From Pseudomonadota bacterium (GTDB lineage Bacteria; Pseudomonadota; Alphaproteobacteria; Azospirillales; Azospirillaceae): a stretch of DNA of 5,634 bases. The stretch spans positions 1 through 5,634 of the forward strand of contig JAEZHQ010000181.1 of NCBI GenBank assembly GCA_023416455.1, in the 5' to 3' direction. The notes under the pieces were generated by a model that searched no databases, had not been told where the DNA came from, and saw nothing but the letters and a program-made list of their open reading frames with translations. The position numbers and the translations under genes are program-made. Below, in pieces: positions 1 to 5,452 of this stretch (position 1 is the stretch's first letter; the number at the start of each line of letters is the position of its first letter).

Positions 1-1
1 A

Positions 2-409
2 AAGCAGGATGTGACGATCGCGGGGACGACCGGCACGCTCGACGTGACGGCCAGCCTGCCGGTGGCCACCACGGCGAGCGGTACGGCCATCCCGGCCAGC
101 GGGAACAACTATCTGGCCGCGATCACGGCCAAGGCCGGTTCCGGCGGTGCGGCGCCGACGGTCAATTTCACCGGCCCTTACACCGGCACCAACCCGGGCA
201 GCAGCGGCGCGCAGTTGCCGGCCAGCGTGACGGTCTCCGGCGACGCCGCTTTGCCCTCCCAGACGGTCCAGATCGTCACCGTCACCGGCGGCGACGTGAG
301 CGTCTCCAACGCGGCCCGCGAAGCCTTGCAGGCCGTCTCTCTGCTGCAGCCGGTCCTGCCGTTGAACGTCTGCATCATGCACACCGGCTTCTACCCGCCG
401 CGCCCCTAA
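2..409 (+). CDS. C-terminal part of an unrecognised Ala/Gly/Thr/Val-rich protein (5' end outside window)
   Basis: The reading frame is open from base 2 and ends at TAA 407-409, leaving 135 residues. A GTG at 11 could be read as a start, but the only purine-rich sequence, AGGA at 6-9, lies one base before it, too close for a Shine-Dalgarno. I therefore treat the gene as entering from the left edge. Nearly every codon ends in G or C, which supports real coding. The protein is rich in small and beta-branched residues in alternating patterns (for example TIAGTTGTLDVTASLPV and SVTVSGDAALPSQTVQIV), as seen in beta-rich secreted or surface proteins. It ends in a more hydrophobic stretch with one Cys and a Pro-rich tip (LNVCIMHTGFYPPRP). 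No domain, transmembrane segment or catalytic motif is recognisable. It converges on the exonuclease gene across 456 bases. Function unknown; extracellular or structural is only a guess from composition. Confidence 0.75.
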   Translation, partial: KQDVTIAGTTGTLDVTASLPVATTASGTAIPASGNNYLAAITAKAGSGGAAPTVNFTGPYTGTNPGSSGAQLPASVTVSGDAALPSQTVQIVTVTGGDVSVSNAAREALQAVSLLQPVLPLNVCIMHTGFYPPRP

Positions 410-435
410 CTGATCCCGGACCATCCCGTCGGGGA

Positions 436-458
436 CCGGCGGCGCCCCGCCTTGCCGG
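436..458. terminator. GC-rich stem-loop downstream of the left-hand gene
   Basis: CCGGC (436-440) plus GGCG (441-444) pair with CGCC (448-451) plus GCCGG (454-458), with a CCC loop and a two-base TT bulge. It starts 26 bases after the stop codon of the left-hand gene, where a transcript end is expected. No T tract follows, so it is not a classical intrinsic terminator. It may cap the 3' end or assist Rho-dependent termination. Confidence 0.3.
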
Positions 459-549
459 CTCCACCGCCGCATGCGCCGCATCCACCGGTCGCAAAGCGGC
501 AATCCATTCCCGTCCGCCCTTCCGGCCTCCGGTCGGGCCTCTCCGCCGT

Positions 550-580
550 GGGGCAGGGAAGGGGGAGGGGGAGGGGAGGG
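550..580 (+). other. G-quadruplex-forming motif (six G tracts, 1-2 base loops)
   Basis: Runs of 4, 3, 5, 5, 4 and 3 G lie at 550-553, 556-558, 561-565, 567-571, 573-576 and 578-580, separated only by CA, AA, A, A and A. This far exceeds the usual four-tract G-quadruplex pattern. The G-rich strand is the sense strand of the left-hand gene, so run-on RNA past its stop would carry the motif. For transcripts of the exonuclease gene the same stretch is C-rich. Folding itself is an inference. Confidence 0.6.
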
Positions 581-849
581 CGGTTGCGGCGGCCCCGGTC
601 GCGCCGACGGCGTGCCGTCCATCATCCGGCGGCCTTGCGGGTAATGACGTCGTGGCCGGTGGTGTCGTCGGCTGCGTCCGCGGGGAAGGCGATGGCCGAC
701 GCAGGGCCGCCGCGCGCTCCCGTGGAAGCCGGGCGTCCCACGACGGCCACATGGGCATCATGCGCGTGCAACCGACGTCAGTCAGGGGGGCGAGAAGGAC
801 GATGCCCTCTGCAAGAGCCATCTCCCGCCGTTCGCTTTCCTTCGGGCCG

Positions 850-867
850 GACGGCGATGCCGCCGTC
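850..867 (-). terminator. Perfect 7-bp hairpin overlapping the exonuclease stop codon
   Basis: GACGGCG (850-856) and CGCCGTC (861-867) are exact reverse complements around a four-base loop, ATGC. On the minus strand the stem begins inside the TGA stop codon (868-866) of the exonuclease gene. A compact GC stem at a gene end suggests a transcript-end structure. The following minus-strand bases (CGGCCCGAAGGAAAG) contain no U run, so intrinsic termination is doubtful. Confidence 0.35.
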
Positions 868-1498
868 ACTCGAACCGGGCGGTGCGGGGGCCGGTGTCGC
901 CCAGCGCCATCTTGAGGAAGGCATCGGCGGTCAGGTCGGCGTCGAGGAGCGCGCCGTGCCGGGCGAAGCGGTCGCTGCGGTCCAGCCACAGCCGGTCGCA
1001 CAGCGCGTCGAGCGACCCCGAGGCGCCGGGGAAGAGCGTGTGCGACATCGCCCGGGTGCAGATGAAGCGGTCGTGGCCGAAGGCCGTGGTCCCCCAGGCG
1101 ATCCGCCCGCAGCGGGCAAACTCGTAGTTCAGGAAATCCATCTCGTTCTCGTAGGCGTGGGCAACCAGCGGGTCGTCGCCCAGGAAGGCCAGCAGCTCCT
1201 CCGCCACCTGGGGGAAGCGGGGGGCCGCCTTCAGGTCGGCGGGGCGGATGCCGTGCACCTTGATGGCGTCGGGGTTGAGCGGCGCGTCGGGGTTGACGCG
1301 GGTCTCCCACGTCCGCTCCTTCCGCCAGCCGGCGCCGTCGCGCCGCAGCTCGACGCAGCCGATCTCGATGACGACGCCGGGCTGGCGCAGGCCCTTGGGC
1401 GCCTTGCGGATGTCGGCGAGGCTCGGCAGGCGCCGGCCGGTCGTCTCGATGTCGATGGCGACCAGCCGGTCGCTGCCCTCCCACGGTTGCGCGGTCAT
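866..1498 (-). CDS. DEDDh-family 3'-5' exonuclease, DnaQ/epsilon-like paralogue
   Basis: A 210-residue single-domain nuclease predicted to remove nucleotides from DNA 3' ends by two-metal catalysis. Exo I is DIETTG with Asp16 and Glu18. The conserved NPDA..HGI segment lies at 69-84. Exo II is HAYENEMDFLNYEF at 114-127. Exo III is RHGALLDADLTA with His181 and Asp186, almost identical to E. coli epsilon, as is SLDALC at 162-167. In Exo II the position matching epsilon Asp103 is Glu119. The chain stops about where epsilon's clamp-binding motif and polymerase-binding tail begin, so this is probably a stand-alone repair or RNA/DNA-processing nuclease and not the replicative proofreader. The ATG at 1498 is chosen because a GAGGAGG sits 7 bases upstream; an in-frame start at 1675 would add a low-complexity Pro/Gly-rich extension. 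It lies downstream of the ABC operon on the same strand, 273 bases away. Family certain; exact role unknown. Confidence 0.93.
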   Translation of the reverse strand: MTAQPWEGSDRLVAIDIETTGRRLPSLADIRKAPKGLRQPGVVIEIGCVELRRDGAGWRKERTWETRVNPDAPLNPDAIKVHGIRPADLKAAPRFPQVAEELLAFLGDDPLVAHAYENEMDFLNYEFARCGRIAWGTTAFGHDRFICTRAMSHTLFPGASGSLDALCDRLWLDRSDRFARHGALLDADLTADAFLKMALGDTGPRTARFE

Positions 1499-1505
1499 TC
1501 CCGTT

Positions 1506-1512
1506 CCTCCTC
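1506..1512 (-). promoter_or_regulatory. Shine-Dalgarno sequence that fixes the exonuclease start
   Basis: The minus strand reads GAGGAGG at 1512-1506, followed by 7 bases and then ATG (1498-1496). This is close to a perfect anti-16S match at ideal spacing, so it decides for the 210-residue form over the longer in-frame frame that starts at 1675. Confidence 0.85.
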
Positions 1513-1663
1513 GTCCGGTGCAGGGGCCTTGGTAGCCGCAGCCGGCCCCGGGGTCGAGAGGGGAGATGGGGCCGGGACCGGAAAACCCCCAGGCCCCAGG
1601 CCCGGAACGGGCCGCCGCCCGCCGCCCGGCCAGAGGCGGACCGGCGGCCCGCATCACCCTCGC

Positions 1664-1685
1664 GATCAATGCCATCGCATTGATC
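1664..1685. repeat. Perfect 9-bp inverted repeat (operator or hairpin)
   Basis: GATCAATGC (1664-1672) and GCATTGATC (1677-1685) are exact reverse complements around CATC. Its AT content stands out from the surrounding GC-rich DNA. It lies 166 bases upstream of the exonuclease start and 86 bases past the ATPase stop. It could be a dimeric regulator's operator for the exonuclease gene or the last hairpin of the ABC operon transcript. No T run follows on the minus strand. Confidence 0.5.
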
Positions 1686-1696
1686 TGTCGGGTTTT

Positions 1697-1729
1697 ACCG
1701 GCAGCGCTCCGTGTTCATGCGCCGCCGGT
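1697..1729 (-). terminator. 11-bp stem-loop 3' of the ABC operon
   Basis: ACCGGCAGCGC (1697-1707) faces GCGCCGCCGGT (1719-1729) across an 11-base loop. The one imperfect position (1703/1723) is an A-C mismatch on the plus strand but a G-U wobble in minus-strand RNA, so the stem is continuous only in the operon transcript. It begins 42 bases after the ATPase stop codon. The minus strand continues with AAAACC and not U, so it may be a Rho-assisted or 3'-stabilising structure and not a classical terminator. Confidence 0.4.
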
Positions 1730-1771
1730 ATGAGACAGCCCGGGTTGCGGGTTGAGCGTGGGTATCCCGCT

Positions 1772-3082
1772 CTATTCCGCCTGCTCGATGCAGAAGGACT
1801 CCGTCTCCCCATCGTAGGTGAACAGCTCGGCGTAACGCGCCCAACTGGTCACCGCCTTCAGGGTTTCTTCCACGTCCTCCCCGCTCATGAAGCCCTCCAG
1901 TTCGCGGGCGAACGGCATGCAGGGGACGTGACGGTCGGGACGCGCCAGCAGGGCCGCGTGGATGCGCGCGGCAAGCGGCACGAAACGGACCAGATGCTCG
2001 GCGAACAGCGCCTTGCGGTCCTCCAGCCCGGCCTCGGCGAACAGGTGGCCGGGTTCGGTCAGCCGGATGTCGCCTTCCTCCACCTCGGCGAAGCCCAGAA
2101 GCTGCAAGGTCTCCGCAATCGGGAACAGGTCGTCGATCTCGTGCTGAAGGACCGCCGCCAGATGGGGCAGATCGGCCTTGCCGTGGTACGGCGGGGCGGT
2201 CAGCGTCTCCATCAGGCCGGACAGCAGGTTGGTCGAGACGTTCTGCAACGGCTCGGCATAGACCGGGTTCTGCCCCTCGGCCGCCACCGCGGGCGCGGCC
2301 ATCGGCTTGCGCGCGGTCATGCGGCCGTAGATGTCGTCCACAAGCGCGCGGAACTCCGGCGCCAGGCGGTTGCGCGGGTGGGGGATGTGCACCTGGATCT
2401 CCGCCGCGACGCGGCCGGGGTTGGAGGAGAAGACCAGGATACGGTCGCACATCAGCACCGCCTCCTCGATGTTGTGGGTGACCATCAGGATCGCCGTGAT
2501 GGGCAGCTTGCGCTCCATCCACAGGTCGAGCAGATCGGTGCGCAGCGTCTCCGCCGTCAGCACGTCGAGCGCCGAGAAGGGTTCGTCCATCAGCAGGATT
2601 TCGGGATGGACCACCAGCGCGCGGGCGAAGCCCACCCGCTGGCGCATGCCGCCGGACAGCTCCTTCGGGTAGGCGGACTCGAATCCCGACAGGCCGATCA
2701 GGTCGATCGCCTGCTCGGCGCGCTCCGCCGCCTCCTTTTTCGGAACGCCCAGCGCCTTCAGCCCGGCCAGCACGTTCTCCTCGACGGTCAGCCAGGGAAA
2801 CAGCGCGAAGGACTGGAACACCATCGCCACCCCGTCGGTCGGCCCGGCGACCGGCTCGCCATGGTGCAGGACGAGCCCCGCGGTCGGTCGCGCCAGTCCG
2901 GCGACGATGCGCAGCAGCGTCGATTTGCCGGAGCCGGAGCGGCCGAGCAGCCCGACGATCTCACCGCTCCGCAAGGCCAGGTTCACGTCGTCCAGCACGA
3001 CATAGGCATGCCCGGTGGGCTTCGGGTAGGCCTGGCGGACGTTGCGCAGTTCGAAGATGGTCCTGGGCTGTGGCTGGCGCAT
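1772..3082 (-). CDS. ABC transporter ATP-binding protein, NitT/TauT class, with C-terminal AAA-associated domain
   Basis: A 436-residue cytoplasmic ATPase that should power the adjacent permease. Residues 8-255 are a complete nucleotide-binding domain: Walker A GRSGSGKST (47-55), Q-loop Gln90 in VFQSF, signature LSGGMRQR (142-149), Walker B ILLMDEP (162-168) with Glu167, D-loop SALD (170-173) and H-loop His203. The sequence resembles the nitrate/sulfonate/taurine importers (SsuB/TauB type). Unlike those roughly 260-residue proteins, it carries about 160 extra residues (about 275-435) after an Ala/Pro-rich linker. These match, from memory, the AAA-associated C-terminal domain found on a subset of these ATPases; its role is unknown and could be regulatory. 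The ATG at 3082 follows GGAGGAG at a 6-base spacing, 14 bases after the permease stop, so the two genes are co-transcribed. The frame stays open far upstream, but that part overlaps the permease and is spurious. Substrate undetermined. Confidence 0.96.
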   Translation of the reverse strand: MRQPQPRTIFELRNVRQAYPKPTGHAYVVLDDVNLALRSGEIVGLLGRSGSGKSTLLRIVAGLARPTAGLVLHHGEPVAGPTDGVAMVFQSFALFPWLTVEENVLAGLKALGVPKKEAAERAEQAIDLIGLSGFESAYPKELSGGMRQRVGFARALVVHPEILLMDEPFSALDVLTAETLRTDLLDLWMERKLPITAILMVTHNIEEAVLMCDRILVFSSNPGRVAAEIQVHIPHPRNRLAPEFRALVDDIYGRMTARKPMAAPAVAAEGQNPVYAEPLQNVSTNLLSGLMETLTAPPYHGKADLPHLAAVLQHEIDDLFPIAETLQLLGFAEVEEGDIRLTEPGHLFAEAGLEDRKALFAEHLVRFVPLAARIHAALLARPDRHVPCMPFARELEGFMSGEDVEETLKAVTSWARYAELFTYDGETESFCIEQAE

Positions 3083-3088
3083 GGGACG

Positions 3089-3095
3089 CTCCTCC
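3089..3095 (-). promoter_or_regulatory. Shine-Dalgarno sequence that fixes the ATPase start
   Basis: GGAGGAG on the minus strand (3095-3089) lies 6 bases before the ATPase ATG and inside the 14-base permease-ATPase spacer. It separates the true start from the long upstream in-frame extension. Confidence 0.85.
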
Positions 3096-3096
3096 G

Positions 3097-4827
3097 TCAG
3101 GCAAGGCGCAGACGGCGCTCGGCGTAGCCGTAAAGCGGGCGCCAGAGCAGCCGGTTGAACAGAATGACGAACAGCGACATCACGGCGATGCCCAGCACGA
3201 TGCGCGGATAGTCGCCGGCAGCCGTCGCCTGGGCGATGTAGCTGCCGAGCCCGCGCGCGGTGACATGGGTGTCGCCCCAGCTCACCGCCTCGGCCACGAT
3301 GCTGGCGTTCCAGGCGCCGCCGGACGCGGTCACCGCCCCCGTCACGTAATAGGGGAAGACGCCCGGCAGCATGACGTCGCGCCACCACCGCCAGCCGCGG
3401 ATCCTGAAGGTGGCGGCGGCTTCCTTCAGGTCGTTGGGAAAGGCCATCGCCCCGGCGACCACGTTGAACAGGATGTACCATTGCGTGCCCAGGATCATCA
3501 GCGGGCTGAGCCAGATGTCCGGGTTCAGATCGAAGCGGACGATGGCGACGACCGCCACCGGGAACAGCAGGTTGGCCGGAAAGGCCGCCAGGAACTGCGC
3601 CGCGGGCTGCACCTTCTCCGCCAGCCTCGGGCGCAGCCCGATCAGCACGCCCAGCGGCACCCAGACCAGCGTCGCCACGGCGATCAGCAGCACCACGCGC
3701 AGAAGCGTCGTCGCCCCCAGCGCGAACACCCTGGCGACGTCGCCCCAACCGGTGCCGCCGGCGATGAAGGAGACCATCAGCCACCCTGCGTACAGGGCGG
3801 CCACGGCCAGCACGGCGTACCATGCCCGGTCCAGGATGCGGGCATCGATGCCCCGGACGCGACGCCCCATCCCCGGCGGAAGCCGCAGGCGCAGCCAGCC
3901 CATCCGGTCCACCGCCGCGTCGAGCGGGACAAGCAGCCTGCGGAGGACGCGGGTGCGCTGAAACAGAGTCAGCAGCCAGGATTCCGGCACCTCCTGCGCG
4001 CCGGTCTGCTCGAACCGGAACTTGTCGGCCCAGGCGACCAGCGGCCGGAACAGGAGCTGGTCGTACGCCAGGATGACCACCAGCATGGCCAGCACCGCCC
4101 AGCCGACCGCCCCCGGATCCTTCTCCGCGATGGCCTGCGCCAGATAGGATCCGACGCCGGGCAGCGTGATCGTCCGGTCGCCGACCGTGATCGCCTCCGA
4201 CGCCACGACGAAGAACCAGCCGCCGGACATCGACATCATCATGTTCCACACCAGCCCCGGCGTGGCGTAGGGCGCCTCCAGCCTCCAGAAGCGCTGCCAG
4301 CCGGAGAAGCGGAAGCTGGCCGCCGCCTCGTCCAGGTCGCGCGGGATCGTGCGCAGCGACTGGTAGAAGCTGAAGGCCATGTTCCAGGCCTGGCTGGTGA
4401 AGATGGCGAAGATCGCCGCGCATTCGGCCCCCAGCGCGCTGCCCGGAAACAGCGACAGGAAGAAGGCCACCGTGAAGGAGATGTAGCCGAGCACCGGCAC
4501 CGACTGGAGCACGTCAAGCATCGGGATCATCACCATCGCTGCCCGCCGGCTCTTGGCCGCCAGCGTGGCGTAGGTGAAGGTGAAGAGCAGCGACGCCGCC
4601 ATTGCCGCCAGCATGCGCAGCGTCGAGCGCAGCGCGTATTCCGGCAGGTTCCAGACGTCGAGCGACACCGGCGGCGCCTGAAGGCCATCCAGCGGGGCCG
4701 CCATCCGGTGTCCGCCGATGGCGACCAGGACGAGGATGCCGATGACCAGTGGCAGGGCCACCAGATCCCAACGGTTGGGCGCCGCCTCCGCGGCCTTCAC
4801 CGAGATGCTCGCGTGGGTCCAGACCAT
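3097..4827 (-). CDS. ABC transporter permease with two fused (duplicated) permease domains
   Basis: A 576-residue inner-membrane protein. A first membrane segment (about 21-39) precedes two tandem binding-protein-dependent permease domains, about 66-265 and 370-565. Each has the cytoplasmic EAA loop that docks on the ATPase: EAAASFRFSGW (167-177) and EAAATFRIRGW (469-479). The halves repeat other landmarks too: PGVGSYLAQA against ARGLGSYIAQA, and an LL-x-RPL end (258-263; 560-565). A linker rich in Arg and Leu (about 268-330) and a further membrane segment (about 335-355) join them. This corresponds to the duplicated permease of anion-type ABC systems (COG4986, from memory), so one chain could replace the usual permease dimer. 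I prefer ATG 4827; it leaves a short tail before the first membrane segment, though only a weak GGA lies 6 bases upstream. A TTG at 4875 would add 16 residues and has no Shine-Dalgarno. Nitrate, sulfonate or another small anion is possible; the sequence does not decide. Confidence 0.94.
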   Translation of the reverse strand: MVWTHASISVKAAEAAPNRWDLVALPLVIGILVLVAIGGHRMAAPLDGLQAPPVSLDVWNLPEYALRSTLRMLAAMAASLLFTFTYATLAAKSRRAAMVMIPMLDVLQSVPVLGYISFTVAFFLSLFPGSALGAECAAIFAIFTSQAWNMAFSFYQSLRTIPRDLDEAAASFRFSGWQRFWRLEAPYATPGLVWNMMMSMSGGWFFVVASEAITVGDRTITLPGVGSYLAQAIAEKDPGAVGWAVLAMLVVILAYDQLLFRPLVAWADKFRFEQTGAQEVPESWLLTLFQRTRVLRRLLVPLDAAVDRMGWLRLRLPPGMGRRVRGIDARILDRAWYAVLAVAALYAGWLMVSFIAGGTGWGDVARVFALGATTLLRVVLLIAVATLVWVPLGVLIGLRPRLAEKVQPAAQFLAAFPANLLFPVAVVAIVRFDLNPDIWLSPLMILGTQWYILFNVVAGAMAFPNDLKEAAATFRIRGWRWWRDVMLPGVFPYYVTGAVTASGGAWNASIVAEAVSWGDTHVTARGLGSYIAQATAAGDYPRIVLGIAVMSLFVILFNRLLWRPLYGYAERRLRLA

Positions 4828-4932
4828 GACCGTTCCAATCCACGGCCCGGACGTGGCGGGCCGCTCCTGACGCAACGGGAAACGCCGGCCGCCCCGGAGA
4901 CGGCAAGCGGGTGCGCGGAATGGGAGGGACGA

Positions 4933-5004
4933 TCAACTGGGCGGGATGCGCCGGCGCACGAGCGAAGGCGCGACACGCGGCGTGGTGAGGGGGTCGGTCA
5001 CCAT
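4933..5004 (-). CDS. Possible 23-residue upstream peptide, in frame with the permease
   Basis: ATG at 5004-5002 opens a frame that ends in TGA at 4935-4933. It lies in the same reading frame as the permease, 105 bases upstream of the chosen permease ATG. AGGTGG lies just upstream, with AGG 7 bases before the ATG, and most codons end in G or C. The peptide starts MVTDPLTTPRV and ends RRRIPPS. It could be a leader peptide, or an ancestral longer permease N-terminus cut off by the TGA. Nothing similar is recognised, and a frame this short may be chance. Confidence 0.25.
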   Translation of the reverse strand: MVTDPLTTPRVAPSLVRRRIPPS

Positions 5005-5064
5005 GGGTCCACCTGCGAAACGGTCGGCTCGGCACCCGCCGCGGGGGACCTTCGGGGCACGAGG

Positions 5065-5124
5065 TCAGCCGGGGATCGGCGCCGGGGCGGGGTTGTGACG
5101 GGAACGACGACTGTGGGTATCCAT
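5065..5124 (-). CDS. Possible 19-residue leader peptide rich in Arg, His, Ser and Pro
   Basis: ATG at 5124-5122, preceded by AAGG at a 6-base spacing, opens a frame ending at TGA 5067-5065. The peptide begins MDTHSRRSRHN and finishes with a Pro/Ala-rich APAPIPG. Two Arg-Arg/His clusters followed by repeated prolines could slow ribosomes, as in attenuator leaders. It lies about 240 bases upstream of the permease on the same strand. No known leader family is recognised, and short frames are common in GC-rich DNA. Confidence 0.25.
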   Translation of the reverse strand: MDTHSRRSRHNPAPAPIPG

Positions 5125-5207
5125 CTCTTGCCTTCGTTGGCTTCGGCACGGGCCGTACTCACGACATCGCGTGGCGTCAGGCACCGACAAGGCCGCAGGA
5201 GCACCGT

Positions 5208-5220
5208 TAAAATAATTTTA
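5208..5220. repeat. 13-bp all-AT palindrome
   Basis: TAAAAT (5208-5213), a central A, then ATTTTA (5215-5220) form a perfect inverted repeat in DNA that is otherwise very GC-rich. It could supply a -10-like element (TAAAAT on the minus strand, 5 of 6 to consensus) or a regulator site. I found no good -35 at 16-18 bases. Confidence 0.4.
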
Positions 5221-5305
5221 TCCGCCGCCGCTGGATCTGGGAGCCGGTCAGCCCCTATGGTGGCCCGTGGATTCAAGCGGACGTTCGTCGCTGGACTGTT
5301 TTAAA

Positions 5306-5335
5306 AGTTTACACCTCGTGACGAGTGCATGTCTT
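5306..5335 (-). promoter_or_regulatory. Promoter-like sequence with a palindrome in the spacer
   Basis: On the minus strand, AAGACA (5335-5330; 4 of 6 to TTGACA) is separated by 18 bases from TAAACT (5311-5306; 4 of 6 to TATAAT). The spacer contains the perfect inverted repeat CTCGT-G-ACGAG (5315-5325). A site there would let a dimeric regulator block RNA polymerase. If used, transcripts would have a leader of roughly 470 bases before the permease ATG. The hexamers are only moderate matches, so this is a candidate only. Confidence 0.3.
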
Positions 5336-5452
5336 CTTCTGGGAAGGCCGGCGTGAGGTCAGGCCGACCGTCCCCAGGCTTGACCATGCGCTCATACAGG
5401 GTTGCCTGCAAGAGTTGCCCTTCAGGACGGAACCCGCCCCGGGGGAGGCGGA

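Larger units (their letters stand above)
410..865. other. 456-base convergent intergenic gap, no convincing gene
   Basis: This stretch separates two genes that point toward each other. Several long frames cross it, but none has a usable ribosome binding site together with steady G/C third positions. The best candidate, a minus-strand ATG at 820-818, has its GGGAG directly against the start codon. Its first 20 or so codons look acceptable, then the reading decays into Arg/Pro/Ala-rich sequence. The gap holds a hairpin at 436-458 and a G-tract cluster at 550-580, annotated separately. I see no tRNA, promoter or repeat family here. Confidence 0.6.
1499..1771. other. 273-base gap between the ABC operon and the exonuclease gene
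   Basis: No gene is seen here. From the operon side it holds a weak hairpin at the ATPase stop codon (1754-1772; GAGC/GCTC plus GGG/CCC around TAT), an 11-bp imperfect stem (1697-1729) and a perfect 9-bp inverted repeat (1664-1685), followed by a very GC-rich stretch leading to the exonuclease Shine-Dalgarno. A tandem CCCCAGG pair lies at 1587-1600. I could not find a convincing sigma-70 promoter for the exonuclease gene in the GC-rich part. Confidence 0.6.

Noticed and set aside
375..1484. Long minus-strand frame overlapping the exonuclease
   Set aside because: It is offset from the exonuclease frame, reads as Arg/Pro/Ala repeats, and has no Shine-Dalgarno.
1582..1612. G tracts on the minus strand in the ABC-exonuclease gap
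   Set aside because: Only three runs of three or more G occur (GGGCCTGGGGCCTGGGGG), one short of a standard quadruplex pattern.
1499..1675. N-terminal extension of the exonuclease to an ATG at 1675
   Set aside because: The added 59 residues are Gly/Pro-rich with no family similarity, while an excellent Shine-Dalgarno precedes the ATG at 1498. The long-form start would also lie within the inverted repeat at 1664-1685.
452..3127. Very long plus-strand open frame across the exonuclease and ATPase genes
   Set aside because: It runs antisense to two genes with complete catalytic motifs. Its translation is low-complexity Gly/Arg/Gln/His-rich sequence, typical of the reverse strand of high-GC genes.
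3083..4423. ATPase frame extended upstream into the permease region
   Set aside because: The extra part is an out-of-frame reading of the permease; the ATPase has its own Shine-Dalgarno at 3095-3089.
4828..4875. TTG start for the permease at 4875
   Set aside because: A rare start codon with no upstream Shine-Dalgarno. The ATG at 4827 leaves a normal short cytoplasmic tail, though the choice is not proven.
1758..5122. Shared 10-mer GTGGGTATCC at 1758-1767 and 5113-5122
   Set aside because: Several repeated 10-mers are expected by chance in a window of this length, and the flanks do not match.
4876..5300. Riboswitch in the operon leader
   Set aside because: The GGTGCC...GCCAC-like bases near 5170-5190 recall part of a cobalamin element, but the other conserved blocks are absent, and no other known class was recognised.
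3070..5304. Long plus-strand open frame opposite the permease
   Set aside because: It has no domain, is dominated by His/Gln/Arg/Pro, and mirrors the biased codons of the permease on the other strand.
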